Below, in pieces: positions 34,194 to 42,405 of a stretch of DNA of 64,000 nt. The notes below the pieces were generated by a model that worked only from the letters and a program-made list of their open reading frames with translations, had not been told where the DNA came from and ran no database searches. The DNA is taken from contig NZ_WPIN01000005.1 of the NCBI RefSeq assembly GCF_009754945.1, forward strand, positions 434,001 through 498,000, written 5' to 3'. How positions within the stretch are numbered: the first letter of the stretch is position 1; every line of letters begins with the position of its first letter. The translations under genes and the position numbers were made by a program. Source of the DNA: Spirosoma arboris. Its GTDB lineage: Bacteria > Bacteroidota > Bacteroidia > Cytophagales > Spirosomataceae.

Positions 34194-35456
34194 TCACAGC
34201 GCAAAACGCAAACCGATGATGAGTGGAATCAATTCAACGATACAAAGGTACGAAAATAAATAAAGATTCTTGATAGGGTCGACACTACGTATGACGAAGT
34301 ATAAAAGTGTTAAGCGAGCAGCATAGAAACCAATCAAAGGCAACAGCAGTGCATTCTGTGACCATATAGTAGTCGAGGTATTATAGGCTATAACAGCAAG
34401 CAGCAAGGTTAAAGACGTGAAAAATAGTAAAGAAGCCTGTAAGATTTTGAAATAGTGAACATTAACAACCTCCTCTAATTTATATAAGCCACCCATTATC
34501 TCCAATGCAACATATTTGCCGATCAAGCTTAAGAATGCAACTCCACTCAGCAAAAAAAACTCACCTAGTAGCCAGCCCATATGCTGTTCACCCAATAATA
34601 ATGTGCGCGACGCGAACATATCTATGTTACGGCTTTGTATGAGGACGATCAGATAAGCAATAACAAAGCTTAAATTGAGGGCGAACAGTGTATTGGTGCT
34701 ACTTAGAGGTCGATTAATGAGGAAAGAATCGTCCTGTGCCCGCATTGATACTAAATCACGTAAACTATAAAATCGGTGAAAAGCCCGGTGATAAAAAGAG
34801 TACAGAAAGGCATGCGTAGTTAGTAAAAACAATAGGCCTAATCCTATAAAATTATCGTAGATTGTTCGGGCACGAGGCCGTACGCTCAGATTATCGTCAC
34901 GCAGAACAACGGGCTTTTGCGTCGCCGATTTAGGATAACCAATAAATAGCTGCTTATCATTGAGACCCGGAGCTCCGTAAATAGTCAGGAAAATTTCAGG
35001 CTGACGATAGAGTCGATACAGACTATCTATGTTTAAAACCTGCCATTGGTCGGCACGGAGTTTTCGCTTGAGTGCTGCGTTAATAAAGAGATACCCATCC
35101 TTCTGGGTAGCTATCATCAGGCTATAATGCCGATTACTTTCCAGATCTACGTAAACGCTCAGCGCTGTCTGGTCGGCATGTAATTCAACGATATAGGGGA
35201 CATAAGCTTTTGCCCGTTCGTCATATACCTGAAAATCATCGTGGAAATCATGGACGGGATAATAGCGTCCATTAGGCCCAACACCAGTTGTACGGGGTTG
35301 GGCGATAGCGCTATTAACTATGAAAAGAAGAACGAGCGAATGAATGAATGAGTGAATGAGTGAATTGAAAAACGCATGTTGCGTTCCTGACTCATATTGA
35401 ATTTGCTTACCGAAGCGTCGGACCGTCACTAATTCACTCATTCGCTCATTACACAT
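34194..35456 (-). CDS. DUF4271 membrane protein with N-terminus read from a repeat element
   Basis: 420 aa if started at the ATG at 35456, which overlaps the sucD stop as TAATG. A putative signal peptide ends at VNSAIAQ, then a beta-rich periplasmic part (about residues 55-190) and six or seven membrane helices to the C-terminus, as in DUF4271 proteins. The first about 45 codons are read through the inverted repeat at 35334-35447, so residues FFNSLIHSFIHSLVLLF derive from tandem GAAT/GAGT words. No in-frame ATG lies between MSEL (residue 6) and the signal cleavage site. Function unknown. Confidence 0.75.
   Translation of the reverse strand: MCNERMSELVTVRRFGKQIQYESGTQHAFFNSLIHSFIHSLVLLFIVNSAIAQPRTTGVGPNGRYYPVHDFHDDFQVYDERAKAYVPYIVELHADQTALSVYVDLESNRHYSLMIATQKDGYLFINAALKRKLRADQWQVLNIDSLYRLYRQPEIFLTIYGAPGLNDKQLFIGYPKSATQKPVVLRDDNLSVRPRARTIYDNFIGLGLLFLLTTHAFLYSFYHRAFHRFYSLRDLVSMRAQDDSFLINRPLSSTNTLFALNLSFVIAYLIVLIQSRNIDMFASRTLLLGEQHMGWLLGEFFLLSGVAFLSLIGKYVALEIMGGLYKLEEVVNVHYFKILQASLLFFTSLTLLLAVIAYNTSTTIWSQNALLLPLIGFYAARLTLLYFVIRSVDPIKNLYLFSYLCIVELIPLIIGLRFAL
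35334..35447. repeat. GAAT/GAGT tetranucleotide inverted repeat at the 5' end of the DUF4271 gene
   Basis: The left arm (35334-35367) is GAGCGAAT followed by GAAT/GAGT units. The right arm (35427-35447, CACTAATT...CGCTC) is its reverse complement except for an internal deletion of units. A perfect AACGCA/TGCGTT stem (35371-35385) lies in the loop. It lies just after the sucD stop, inside the open frame of the next gene. Confidence 0.85.
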
Positions 35457-36334
35457 TAATTTTCCCCCAACGCTTTCAGCATTGTGTCGCCTATGAGAGC
35501 AGGTGATTCAACCACATGGATTCCACATTCGCGCATGATGGCCATTTTAGCAGCAGCGGTATCATCAGCACCACCAACAATGGCACCAGCGTGACCCATT
35601 CGACGGCCTTTGGGGGCAGTTTGTCCGGCAATAAAGCCAACAACGGGTTTGCGGTTACCGTCGGCTTTAATCCAGCGGGCGGCTTCCGCTTCCATTCCTC
35701 CACCAATTTCACCGATCATAACGATCGCATCTGTGTCGGGATCATTCATTAACAGTTCAACTGCCTGCTTAGTCGTCGTGCCAATGATTGGGTCACCTCC
35801 GATACCAATTGCCGTTGATTGACCCAGTCCAGCTTTGGTTAGTTGATCGACTGCTTCGTAAGTAAGCGTTCCAGATTTGGAAACAATACCGATCCTGCCT
35901 TTTTTAAAGATAAAACCAGGCATGATACCTACTTTACACTCTTCGGCAGTCATAACACCAGGACAGTTTGGCCCGATGAGTCGAACATCCTTATCGGCTA
36001 AGTAATTTTTCACGGCTACCATGTCTTCCGTCGGAATACCCTCGGTAATACAGATGATTACCTTAATACCGGCTTCAGCAGCTTCCATAATGGCATCGGC
36101 AGCAAAAGCAGGTGGTACGAAAATAATGGAGACGTTGGCTCCGGCCTGATCAACAGCCTGCTGAACGGTGTTGAATACAGGTCGATCGAGGTGCGTTTGA
36201 CCACCTTTTCCAGGTGTTACGCCCCCAACAACGTTGGTACCATATTCGATCATCTGCTGGGCATGAAAACTGCCTTCCGAGCCAGTAAAGCCCTGGACGA
36301 TAACTTTAGAATCTTTGTTGACTAAAACAGACAT
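35456..36334 (-). CDS. sucD: Succinate-CoA ligase, alpha subunit
   Basis: 292 aa. N-terminal CoA-binding Rossmann domain (VQGFTGSEGSFHAQQM, NVVGGVTPGKGG), then the ligase domain with the phosphorylated His in GHAGAIVGG (about residue 247). Alpha subunit of the TCA-cycle enzyme; the beta subunit sucC is not in the window. Divergent from a membrane-protein gene, with TACTTTTG (36448-36455, minus strand) as a -7 candidate. Confidence 0.97.
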   Translation of the reverse strand: MSVLVNKDSKVIVQGFTGSEGSFHAQQMIEYGTNVVGGVTPGKGGQTHLDRPVFNTVQQAVDQAGANVSIIFVPPAFAADAIMEAAEAGIKVIICITEGIPTEDMVAVKNYLADKDVRLIGPNCPGVMTAEECKVGIMPGFIFKKGRIGIVSKSGTLTYEAVDQLTKAGLGQSTAIGIGGDPIIGTTTKQAVELLMNDPDTDAIVMIGEIGGGMEAEAARWIKADGNRKPVVGFIAGQTAPKGRRMGHAGAIVGGADDTAAAKMAIMRECGIHVVESPALIGDTMLKALGEN

Positions 36335-36447
36335 GACAGGTTTTAGAAATCGTTGGCGATACAGTTATGCAAAGAAAAGAGGAATAGATAAGGGATGCGA
36401 GACTTCCCAATCGCCCATCTACCCTTCTTGCGTCTTTAAAAGTTGGG

Positions 36448-36455
36448 CAAAAGTA
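36448..36455 (-). promoter_or_regulatory. Candidate -7 box for sucD
   Basis: On the minus strand TACTTTTG matches TAnnTTTG, about 115 bases upstream of the sucD start. It lies just before the start of the divergent membrane-protein gene. No -33 element recognised. Confidence 0.4.
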
Positions 36456-36478
36456 GCCGAAACTTCGTAAATTACGTG

Positions 36479-37069
36479 ATGATTTTTTCGCACATCCTTT
36501 CTGGCTCTATTCTGGCTGGAGCGGGCGTCGGGGTGTTCTGGCACTTTTTCGGCCGCATTTCTCTCTTTAATCGGCTCTTATGGGGCTTCTTTTTATTAAT
36601 AACATCGTTGGCAGCCTTAATTGGAGTCATTTATTTTGCTGGAGATGAATCGCTTGAGCCTCTGCATCAATCTATGATTGTGTTATCTGATAGCTTAGGC
36701 GTTGTATGCGTAGTTACTGCCGTATATGCCTTACTGAATCGACAGAATCTTTCCCTAATCACATTTATAGCTACTGTTGTATTGGGAATACTTTTATTCA
36801 TCAGCTTGTTGCTCCCTGATGTGCGCGTCTTCACACCTATTGTACCATCTCTTGGTATTTTAGTGTTGATGTTAATGGCCGTCTTTTCATTACTGCAACG
36901 CAACAAACGAGGTTTGTGGGTAGTATTGGCAGCCATGATGATGGGATTGGCTACCAAAGCCGAAGCGTTCGATTCCCTAATACACCCTACCGATTTTTAT
37001 CATTATGCAACAACAGTTGCCCTCTGGCTTTTTGGGAAGGCTTCAGACTGGCGCGTTGGGGTAGTGTAA
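36479..37069 (+). CDS. Uncharacterised polytopic membrane protein
   Basis: 196 aa from the ATG at 36479 (MIFSHILSGSILAG); the frame extends 12 codons upstream without Met. Six hydrophobic helices, no soluble domain. No family recognised. The His/Gly-containing first helix and a DSLxHPTDFYHY segment before the last helix are possible functional sites. Divergent to sucD. Confidence 0.6.
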   Translation: MIFSHILSGSILAGAGVGVFWHFFGRISLFNRLLWGFFLLITSLAALIGVIYFAGDESLEPLHQSMIVLSDSLGVVCVVTAVYALLNRQNLSLITFIATVVLGILLFISLLLPDVRVFTPIVPSLGILVLMLMAVFSLLQRNKRGLWVVLAAMMMGLATKAEAFDSLIHPTDFYHYATTVALWLFGKASDWRVGVV

Positions 37070-37284
37070 ACGCACTTATCTAAAAAAGAAGAAGCAAATC
37101 TAACCAATGCTTTAAGCAACGAGTTACGCACTCAATCCTTTCTGAAATGGGAAGAGAAAAATATAAATTAAACATAAAGACACTAAGGCCAAAGAGTTGA
37201 TAAACAAGAAGAAGTAAACGGTTTGGCTATGGTTCTGTGGGCTTGGTATCTCTCTGCTTAATTTTATTAAACGACTCAACGAAC

Positions 37285-38352
37285 GTGAATTTATTAGAAT
37301 TAGCACACGATCCAGCTCAAGTGGCTCGAGCCGCTCGACTTGTGTATATGAATGATACCATGCCGGGTATTCATCGTCAGAAAACAGGCAACCAGTTTAC
37401 ATACATTGACGCTAAGGGCAGCTTGGTGGAGGATGAAGAAACGCTTCTACGCATTCGTAGCATGGTGCTTCCCCCAGCCTGGGAGAACGTTTGGATTAGC
37501 CCCAGAGCCAATGGCCATTTACAGGCAACTGGCATCGACGCTAAGAATCGGAAACAATATCGTTATCATGCGAAATGGAACACGATTCGGAGCGAGACAA
37601 AATTCTTTCGAATGGTAGCCTTCGGCGAAGCACTGCCGCTACTTCGGGCACGCTTAGCTAACGATCTGAAAACTAGTAGTCTTTCACGTGAGAAAGTAAT
37701 TGCCATTGCTCTCAGTGTAATGGAGCAAACTCTGATTCGGGTGGGTAATGCTGCTTATGAGAAAGAATATGGCTCCTATGGCTTAACAACCCTCAAAAAC
37801 CGGCATGTTACGTTCGAAGGCAGTGAAGTGCGCTTTAGTTTTAAAGGCAAGAAAGGTATTTACCACGACATTTCTCTCCACGACCGACGCTTATCACGCC
37901 TAATAAAGGCCTGTCGCGCCCTTCCAGGCAAAGAGTTATTTCAGTATCTTGATTCGGATGGCAAACGGCATGTCGTCGACTCAGGTATGGTAAACGATTA
38001 TCTGCATGAAACAATGGGCGACGATTTTTCGGCAAAGGACTTCCGTACCTGGGCCGGTACAGTAAACGCGCTGCGACTTTTAGTCGAGCTGGAGCCTTGT
38101 GACACGGAAAAAGAATTGAAAAAGAATGTAAACACAATTCTTGACGAGGTTTCTCATCAATTAGGGAACACACGTGCTGTTTGTCGGAAACACTATGTGC
38201 ATCCGCAGATTTTGGAAGCCTATGAGTGTAAGGATTTGAACCCGTATATTAAGCAAAAAGCACGGTTTCGGCAGACTGATCCTTTAGGACTGGATGGGAT
38301 TGAGAAATTACTGCTAAAATTTCTGAAAGATCAGATAAAGTTGGTGGAGTAA
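37285..38352 (+). CDS. DNA topoisomerase IB (poxvirus-like)
   Basis: 355 aa from the GTG at 37285; the longest frame starts 16 codons earlier. Small bacterial/poxviral type IB topoisomerase. It has the catalytic pentad: Arg in LIRVGN, Lys in the YGLTTLKNRHV strand, Arg/Trp in DFRTWAGT, and the nucleophilic Tyr in CRKHYVHP (about residue 304). It relaxes supercoils through a 3'-phosphotyrosyl intermediate. Its stop codon lies inside the left arm of a hairpin element shared with the convergent TolC-like gene. Confidence 0.93.
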   Translation: MNLLELAHDPAQVARAARLVYMNDTMPGIHRQKTGNQFTYIDAKGSLVEDEETLLRIRSMVLPPAWENVWISPRANGHLQATGIDAKNRKQYRYHAKWNTIRSETKFFRMVAFGEALPLLRARLANDLKTSSLSREKVIAIALSVMEQTLIRVGNAAYEKEYGSYGLTTLKNRHVTFEGSEVRFSFKGKKGIYHDISLHDRRLSRLIKACRALPGKELFQYLDSDGKRHVVDSGMVNDYLHETMGDDFSAKDFRTWAGTVNALRLLVELEPCDTEKELKKNVNTILDEVSHQLGNTRAVCRKHYVHPQILEAYECKDLNPYIKQKARFRQTDPLGLDGIEKLLLKFLKDQIKLVE

Positions 38353-38388
38353 GTGTAGTAGATAACATGTCTAGTACACTTACTCCAC
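38344..38388. repeat. Inverted repeat, GTGGAGTAAGTG type, between convergent genes
   Basis: A perfect 14-bp stem 38344-38357 / 38375-38388, extended inward after one mismatch by TAGA/TCTA. It includes the stop codon of the topoisomerase gene. The word GTGGAGTAAGTG recurs in the element at 60023. Confidence 0.88.
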
Positions 38389-38392
38389 TTAC

Positions 38393-39787
38393 TTACCGCC
38401 CAAGTTCCTGAGTGATCGTACTACTTAGCCGAAGGAGTTCGATCTCTGCAGTTTTGGAATTGTATTCAGCATCAATTAATCGAAGTTGAGCATCGAGCAG
38501 ATTTCGCTGCACATCACGAAAACCTACAGCGGTCAAGGTTCCTAGCCGGTAACGGTCATAGGCAATATCTACGTTTTGCGTAGTAATTTTATAGTTCTGT
38601 ACTTCAAGTGACAGTAACTGTAAGTTAGATCTATACTGTTGAAATGTTTGCGTAAGTGCCTGCTCGAGCTGTACTCGCTGATTATTCGTCTGATATTCAG
38701 CAGCTAGTGAATTAACGGCAGCCACCTGCTTTTGACGGCGTAGATTAAATCCATTAAAAATAGGTAACGATGCCTGAATGCCATAGGTCAGACCATTGTT
38801 ATGGGCTGATGCTAAAATTGAGGTCCCCCCCGCCTGGTTATTAATGGCCGTGTACGCATAGCCAGACAATAAATTTACGGTTGGGTATTGTTGTGCCTCG
38901 GCCAATTTTATATTTAAATCCGCAACCCGACGGTTTAGGACAGCAGCCGCCAATAATGGGTTATTAGCCAGCAGTGATTCACGTAACTGCTCCAGAACTA
39001 AATTGGAGCGCACCAGAATTGTATCCTGCACAGCAAATTCAGTAACAGGATCACGTACTAACAGTGTATTCAGTAAAATTTTAGCATTAGAGAGCGCCAG
39101 TTGCTGAGCAATCAGGGAAGCACTATCTACATTATAATCAACTTGAGCGGTTAGATAATCTACCTTCGAGAAACTACCCACTTCAAAGTTAGTTTTGGCA
39201 AGATCAAGCCGATATTGTGATATATCAAGCGCTTGACGTACAGCCAGTAAACGTTGTAGTTGCCGCACGACGTTATAGTAAGCAGACGAGACACTGGCTA
39301 CTGTTGCTTCAATATTAGCTCGGGTATTTACTTCACTAATTTTTACTAACTCTTTGAGCTGATCAAGCACATAAAACGTAGCAAATCCGTTGAAAATGTT
39401 CCAGTTTAAATTGACACTAGCGGTCGTGTTTTTGCTGACAACTCCTGGCAGATCAGTAGGCTGAGTGGTTTGTATTAAATAAGACTGTCGTATATGCTGA
39501 TTTGAGTTGTTATTAGTTAGGTTACCACTCAACACAGGTAAGAAACCAGCATTGCCCAGCGTATTATTATAGTTAGCTATCTGCTGCTGTGCCTGAGTTA
39601 TTTTAATTTGATAGTTTTGGGCAAGTGCTGTTTGAATAGCGTTAGCCAACGTAACTATTTCACCTTGCTGCACAATAGTAGCATTGCGTAGGGCACGTTG
39701 AATAGGGGTTTGGGCAGGTTGAGTGGATTGCTGAGCAAGAGCCAAAGAAGGAAGACAAGTAAAAATAAACCAACTGCTGAGTTTCAT
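38393..39787 (-). CDS. TolC-family outer-membrane efflux protein
   Basis: 464 aa with a signal peptide (MKLSSWFIFTCLPSLALAQ). Two repeated OEP domains, with NLNWNIFNGFATFYVL in the first half and LPIFNGFNLRRQ in the second, and long alpha-helical stretches. This is the outer-membrane duct of tripartite exporters. No RND, ABC or adaptor gene is adjacent, so its partner is elsewhere. TACTTTTG (39817-39824, minus strand) is a -7 candidate. Confidence 0.93.
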   Translation of the reverse strand: MKLSSWFIFTCLPSLALAQQSTQPAQTPIQRALRNATIVQQGEIVTLANAIQTALAQNYQIKITQAQQQIANYNNTLGNAGFLPVLSGNLTNNNSNQHIRQSYLIQTTQPTDLPGVVSKNTTASVNLNWNIFNGFATFYVLDQLKELVKISEVNTRANIEATVASVSSAYYNVVRQLQRLLAVRQALDISQYRLDLAKTNFEVGSFSKVDYLTAQVDYNVDSASLIAQQLALSNAKILLNTLLVRDPVTEFAVQDTILVRSNLVLEQLRESLLANNPLLAAAVLNRRVADLNIKLAEAQQYPTVNLLSGYAYTAINNQAGGTSILASAHNNGLTYGIQASLPIFNGFNLRRQKQVAAVNSLAAEYQTNNQRVQLEQALTQTFQQYRSNLQLLSLEVQNYKITTQNVDIAYDRYRLGTLTAVGFRDVQRNLLDAQLRLIDAEYNSKTAEIELLRLSSTITQELGR

Positions 39788-39816
39788 TGATTCGAGGTTG
39801 AGAAGAACAAGTAAGA

Positions 39817-39824
39817 CAAAAGTA
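39817..39824 (-). promoter_or_regulatory. Candidate -7 box for the TolC-like gene
   Basis: On the minus strand TACTTTTG fits TAnnTTTG, 30 bases upstream of the start codon at 39787. No convincing -33 element at 19-21 bases. Confidence 0.45.
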
Positions 39825-39893
39825 AGAGAATCTTCAATTGGCCCGTCAGCTTATTCGCCTTTCGCTTATCTTGCATCTTTCCTTTTAATCTCC

Positions 39894-41525
39894 ATGAAAC
39901 GTCTACTGCTGCTGTTTTCTACTCTTTCGGCTCTGTTAACGGGCTGTTCCTTCAAAAAAAAGGCTGATCTGCTCGTCAAAAATGCGCAAGTGTATACCGC
40001 AGATTCCAGCTTTTCGATGGCCGATGCGTTTGTCATTGAGGATGGAAAATTTCTGGCGGTAGGTAAAGAACAAGCGCTGGCCGATCAATATGAGGCCACG
40101 ACCACAGTTGATCTGAATGGACAACCGGTTTATCCAGGCTTCTATGATCCCCATGCTCATTTCCTGGGGCTGGGTCAAGTACTTGATCAGGCCGATCTGG
40201 TTGGAGCAGAATCGTATGATGAGGTTCTCGAACGATTGAAAACATTTTATAAGGCCCACCCTACTGTTCTCTGGCTTACCGGTCGTGGGTGGGATCAGAA
40301 CGACTGGCCAGACAAAGTTTTTCCGACAAAAGAAAAACTGGATGCTGCCTTCCCCAATGTACCTGTTGCACTGATGCGAGTAGACGGTCATGCACTCTTT
40401 GTGAATTCAAAAGCTCTTCGCCTAGCCAATGTAACCGCTGGATCGAAACTGCCGGGTGGCGAAGTTATCCTTGAAAACGGCCAGCCAACAGGCGTACTAG
40501 TAGACAATGCCATGCAATTCATTAAACGTGTTATCCCACGTCCCGACAATGCCGATAAAGCCCGCATGTTGCTAAATGCGCAAAAGGCTTGTTTCACATT
40601 GGGACTCACGACTATATCTGATGCAGGCATCAGCCCCGATGAAATTAACCTGATCGATAGTTTGCAACAAGCGGGTAAGCTCAAGATTCGCGATTACGCC
40701 ATGATCAGCCTCGGCGAACCAAATCTGAATTACTTTCTCAAACGGGGACCCTTCCAAACAGATCGGTTGACCGTTCGCTCCTTCAAGCTTTACGCCGACG
40801 GCGCTTTAGGGTCACGTGGAGCTTGCCTGCGTCAACCTTATAGCGACCGTCCCGAAACCAGCGGCTTTCTGCTGCTTGCTCCATCCGAACTGGAGCGTGT
40901 AACAAAACTGCTGTATGCGTCTAAATTTCAAGCCAATACGCACTGCATAGGTGATTCGGCCAACCATTTAATGCTTGATCTCTACGGTAAACTATTGAAA
41001 GAGAAAAACGATCGTCGGTGGCGAATCGAACACGCGCAGGTAGTTTCCCCAGAAGATGTTGTGAAGTTTGGCCAATATTCAATTATTCCGTCTGTGCAGC
41101 CTACGCATGCCACGTCAGACATGTACTGGGCCGGTGATCGACTGGGGCCAATTCGGGTAAAAGGAGCCTACGCATTTAATGACCTTATGAAACAGAATAG
41201 CCTGATTGCTTTTGGCAGTGATTTTCCAGTAGAGGCCCCTAACCCACTATTTGGTTTTCATGCAGCAGTAGCCCGTCAGGATGCTAAAAACTTCCCGGAA
41301 GGTGGCTACCAGATGGAAAATGCTGTTGATCGAAAATCAGCCCTACTTGCTATGACTCGCTGGGCAGCCTATGCGAACTTCGAAGATCAATTGCGGGGTT
41401 GTATCGCTCCGGGTAAACAGGCTGATTTTGTGGTTCTTGACCAGGACATTATGACGGTTCCAAATCAGAAACTACGCCAGACGAAAGTACGCCAAACCTG
41501 GCTTGGTGGCGAGCGGGTTTATTAA
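39894..41525 (+). CDS. Amidohydrolase-family (YtcJ-like) lipoprotein
   Basis: 543 aa from the ATG at 39894, which gives a lipobox LLTGC (Cys near residue 18); the longer frame (32 more codons) lacks this. A metal-dependent amidohydrolase of the 'amidohydrolase 3' group: HxH in FYDPHAHFLGLG, a carboxylated-Lys/His region, and a C-terminal QADFVVLDQD. Likely periplasmic hydrolysis of an amide or related bond. Substrate unknown. Confidence 0.87.
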   Translation: MKRLLLLFSTLSALLTGCSFKKKADLLVKNAQVYTADSSFSMADAFVIEDGKFLAVGKEQALADQYEATTTVDLNGQPVYPGFYDPHAHFLGLGQVLDQADLVGAESYDEVLERLKTFYKAHPTVLWLTGRGWDQNDWPDKVFPTKEKLDAAFPNVPVALMRVDGHALFVNSKALRLANVTAGSKLPGGEVILENGQPTGVLVDNAMQFIKRVIPRPDNADKARMLLNAQKACFTLGLTTISDAGISPDEINLIDSLQQAGKLKIRDYAMISLGEPNLNYFLKRGPFQTDRLTVRSFKLYADGALGSRGACLRQPYSDRPETSGFLLLAPSELERVTKLLYASKFQANTHCIGDSANHLMLDLYGKLLKEKNDRRWRIEHAQVVSPEDVVKFGQYSIIPSVQPTHATSDMYWAGDRLGPIRVKGAYAFNDLMKQNSLIAFGSDFPVEAPNPLFGFHAAVARQDAKNFPEGGYQMENAVDRKSALLAMTRWAAYANFEDQLRGCIAPGKQADFVVLDQDIMTVPNQKLRQTKVRQTWLGGERVY

Positions 41526-41526
41526 G

Positions 41527-41579
41527 GTCAGAAGCTGGTCTGGAGTCGTTCAACTAACGACTCCAGACCAGCTTCTGAC
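41527..41579. repeat. Perfect 24-bp inverted repeat between convergent genes
   Basis: 41527-41550 and 41556-41579 are exact reverse complements with a 5-base loop, one base after the amidohydrolase stop. No T tract on either side. It separates the amidohydrolase (+) and GreA-like (-) genes. Confidence 0.95.
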
Positions 41580-41603
41580 AATTGTTGACGACCCAGACTA
41601 TTT

Positions 41604-42065
41604 TCAATACACTTCCAGTACCTGATAAGTTATTTTGTTGAACGTTGTTTCATCGCCCGCTTTTCGTCCTGCTAAGGCCCCTGCAATAGGAGATGCAGCT
41701 GAAATAGCAAAATAATCTCTTCCATCAACGGTGAGTTTGCCAGCGCTCATACTAATAAAAAATGATCCTCGGTTCGTAATGACCATACTACCTGACTGAG
41801 CAGTATCATATTTTTTTTCGATGTTTAACCGAGCCAACTCCTGACCAAGTTTCTGAGCTTCGGCTAAGAGCTGAGCATTTCGGTCGCGTTCGAGTTGAGC
41901 CATAGCTCTACCGGTTTCATATTTATCGCCCGCACTGCTTTTTGATTCCGAATTAGCGGCCTCCTGAGCATCTTCCATCGCTTGTCGGGCGTTAATGATT
42001 CGTTGTTGTACATAAGCTTCACACAGGGCGAAAAGGGCTGATTTGATTTGTTGTTGATTCGACAC
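41604..42065 (-). CDS. GreA/GreB-like protein
   Basis: 153 aa. An N-terminal coiled-coil region (about residues 5-80) and a C-terminal GreA/GreB FKBP-like domain (SGSMVITNRGSFFISMS..., ISAASPIAGALAGRKAGDE, the latter matching the Gre 'SP.g.ALlG...GD' motif). Gre factors rescue backtracked RNA polymerase; in this short group the coiled coil lacks the tip acidic pair I would expect, so function may differ. Has its own promoter at 42218-42248. Confidence 0.78.
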   Translation of the reverse strand: MSNQQQIKSALFALCEAYVQQRIINARQAMEDAQEAANSESKSSAGDKYETGRAMAQLERDRNAQLLAEAQKLGQELARLNIEKKYDTAQSGSMVITNRGSFFISMSAGKLTVDGRDYFAISAASPIAGALAGRKAGDETTFNKITYQVLEVY

Positions 42066-42405
42066 GTTATAAATTTCGTTTCTTCATTTCTTCCACAGCA
42101 AAGTTTGCTGCCCGTTTTGACTTATTCCCAAAAATGCAACCAATAGCAACGTAATGAATGTAAAGATTCCTCTACTCACCCGGCTAGCTAAAACGCAGAA
42201 AGAAGTGAGAAATTTGACAAAGATACGCCTATGGAACGCGCCAGCCAACCCGCGAACTAGCGCCAGCTTACGTGTTTTGGCACAGTATTTTGCGGGTTAG
42301 TTATTCATGTAAACGGTGGAGAGGTCGTTAATTCATAGCAATTCTAATAGGTCAACATTATCTTTATAACCATTCTGAACCTTGTTTCGGAATGGCTTTT
42401 CATTG
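42066..42405. other. Divergent gap between the GreA-like and P450 genes
   Basis: I see no gene in these 340 bases. It contains a clear minus-strand promoter (42218-42248), a perfect CAGCAAA/TTTGCTG palindrome (42096-42110) in the leader of the GreA-like gene, and a weak TATCTTTA box (42359-42366) 40 bases before the P450 start. Confidence 0.5.
42218..42248 (-). promoter_or_regulatory. Bacteroidota-type promoter of the GreA-like gene
   Basis: On the minus strand TTG (42246-42248), a 20-base spacer and TATCTTTG (42218-42225) give the -33/-7 arrangement. The transcript would have a leader of about 145 bases. Confidence 0.6.

Noticed and set aside
34084..34197. N-terminal extension of hemD
   Set aside because: The extra 38 codons translate an inverted repeat and have no family similarity; later ATGs are available.
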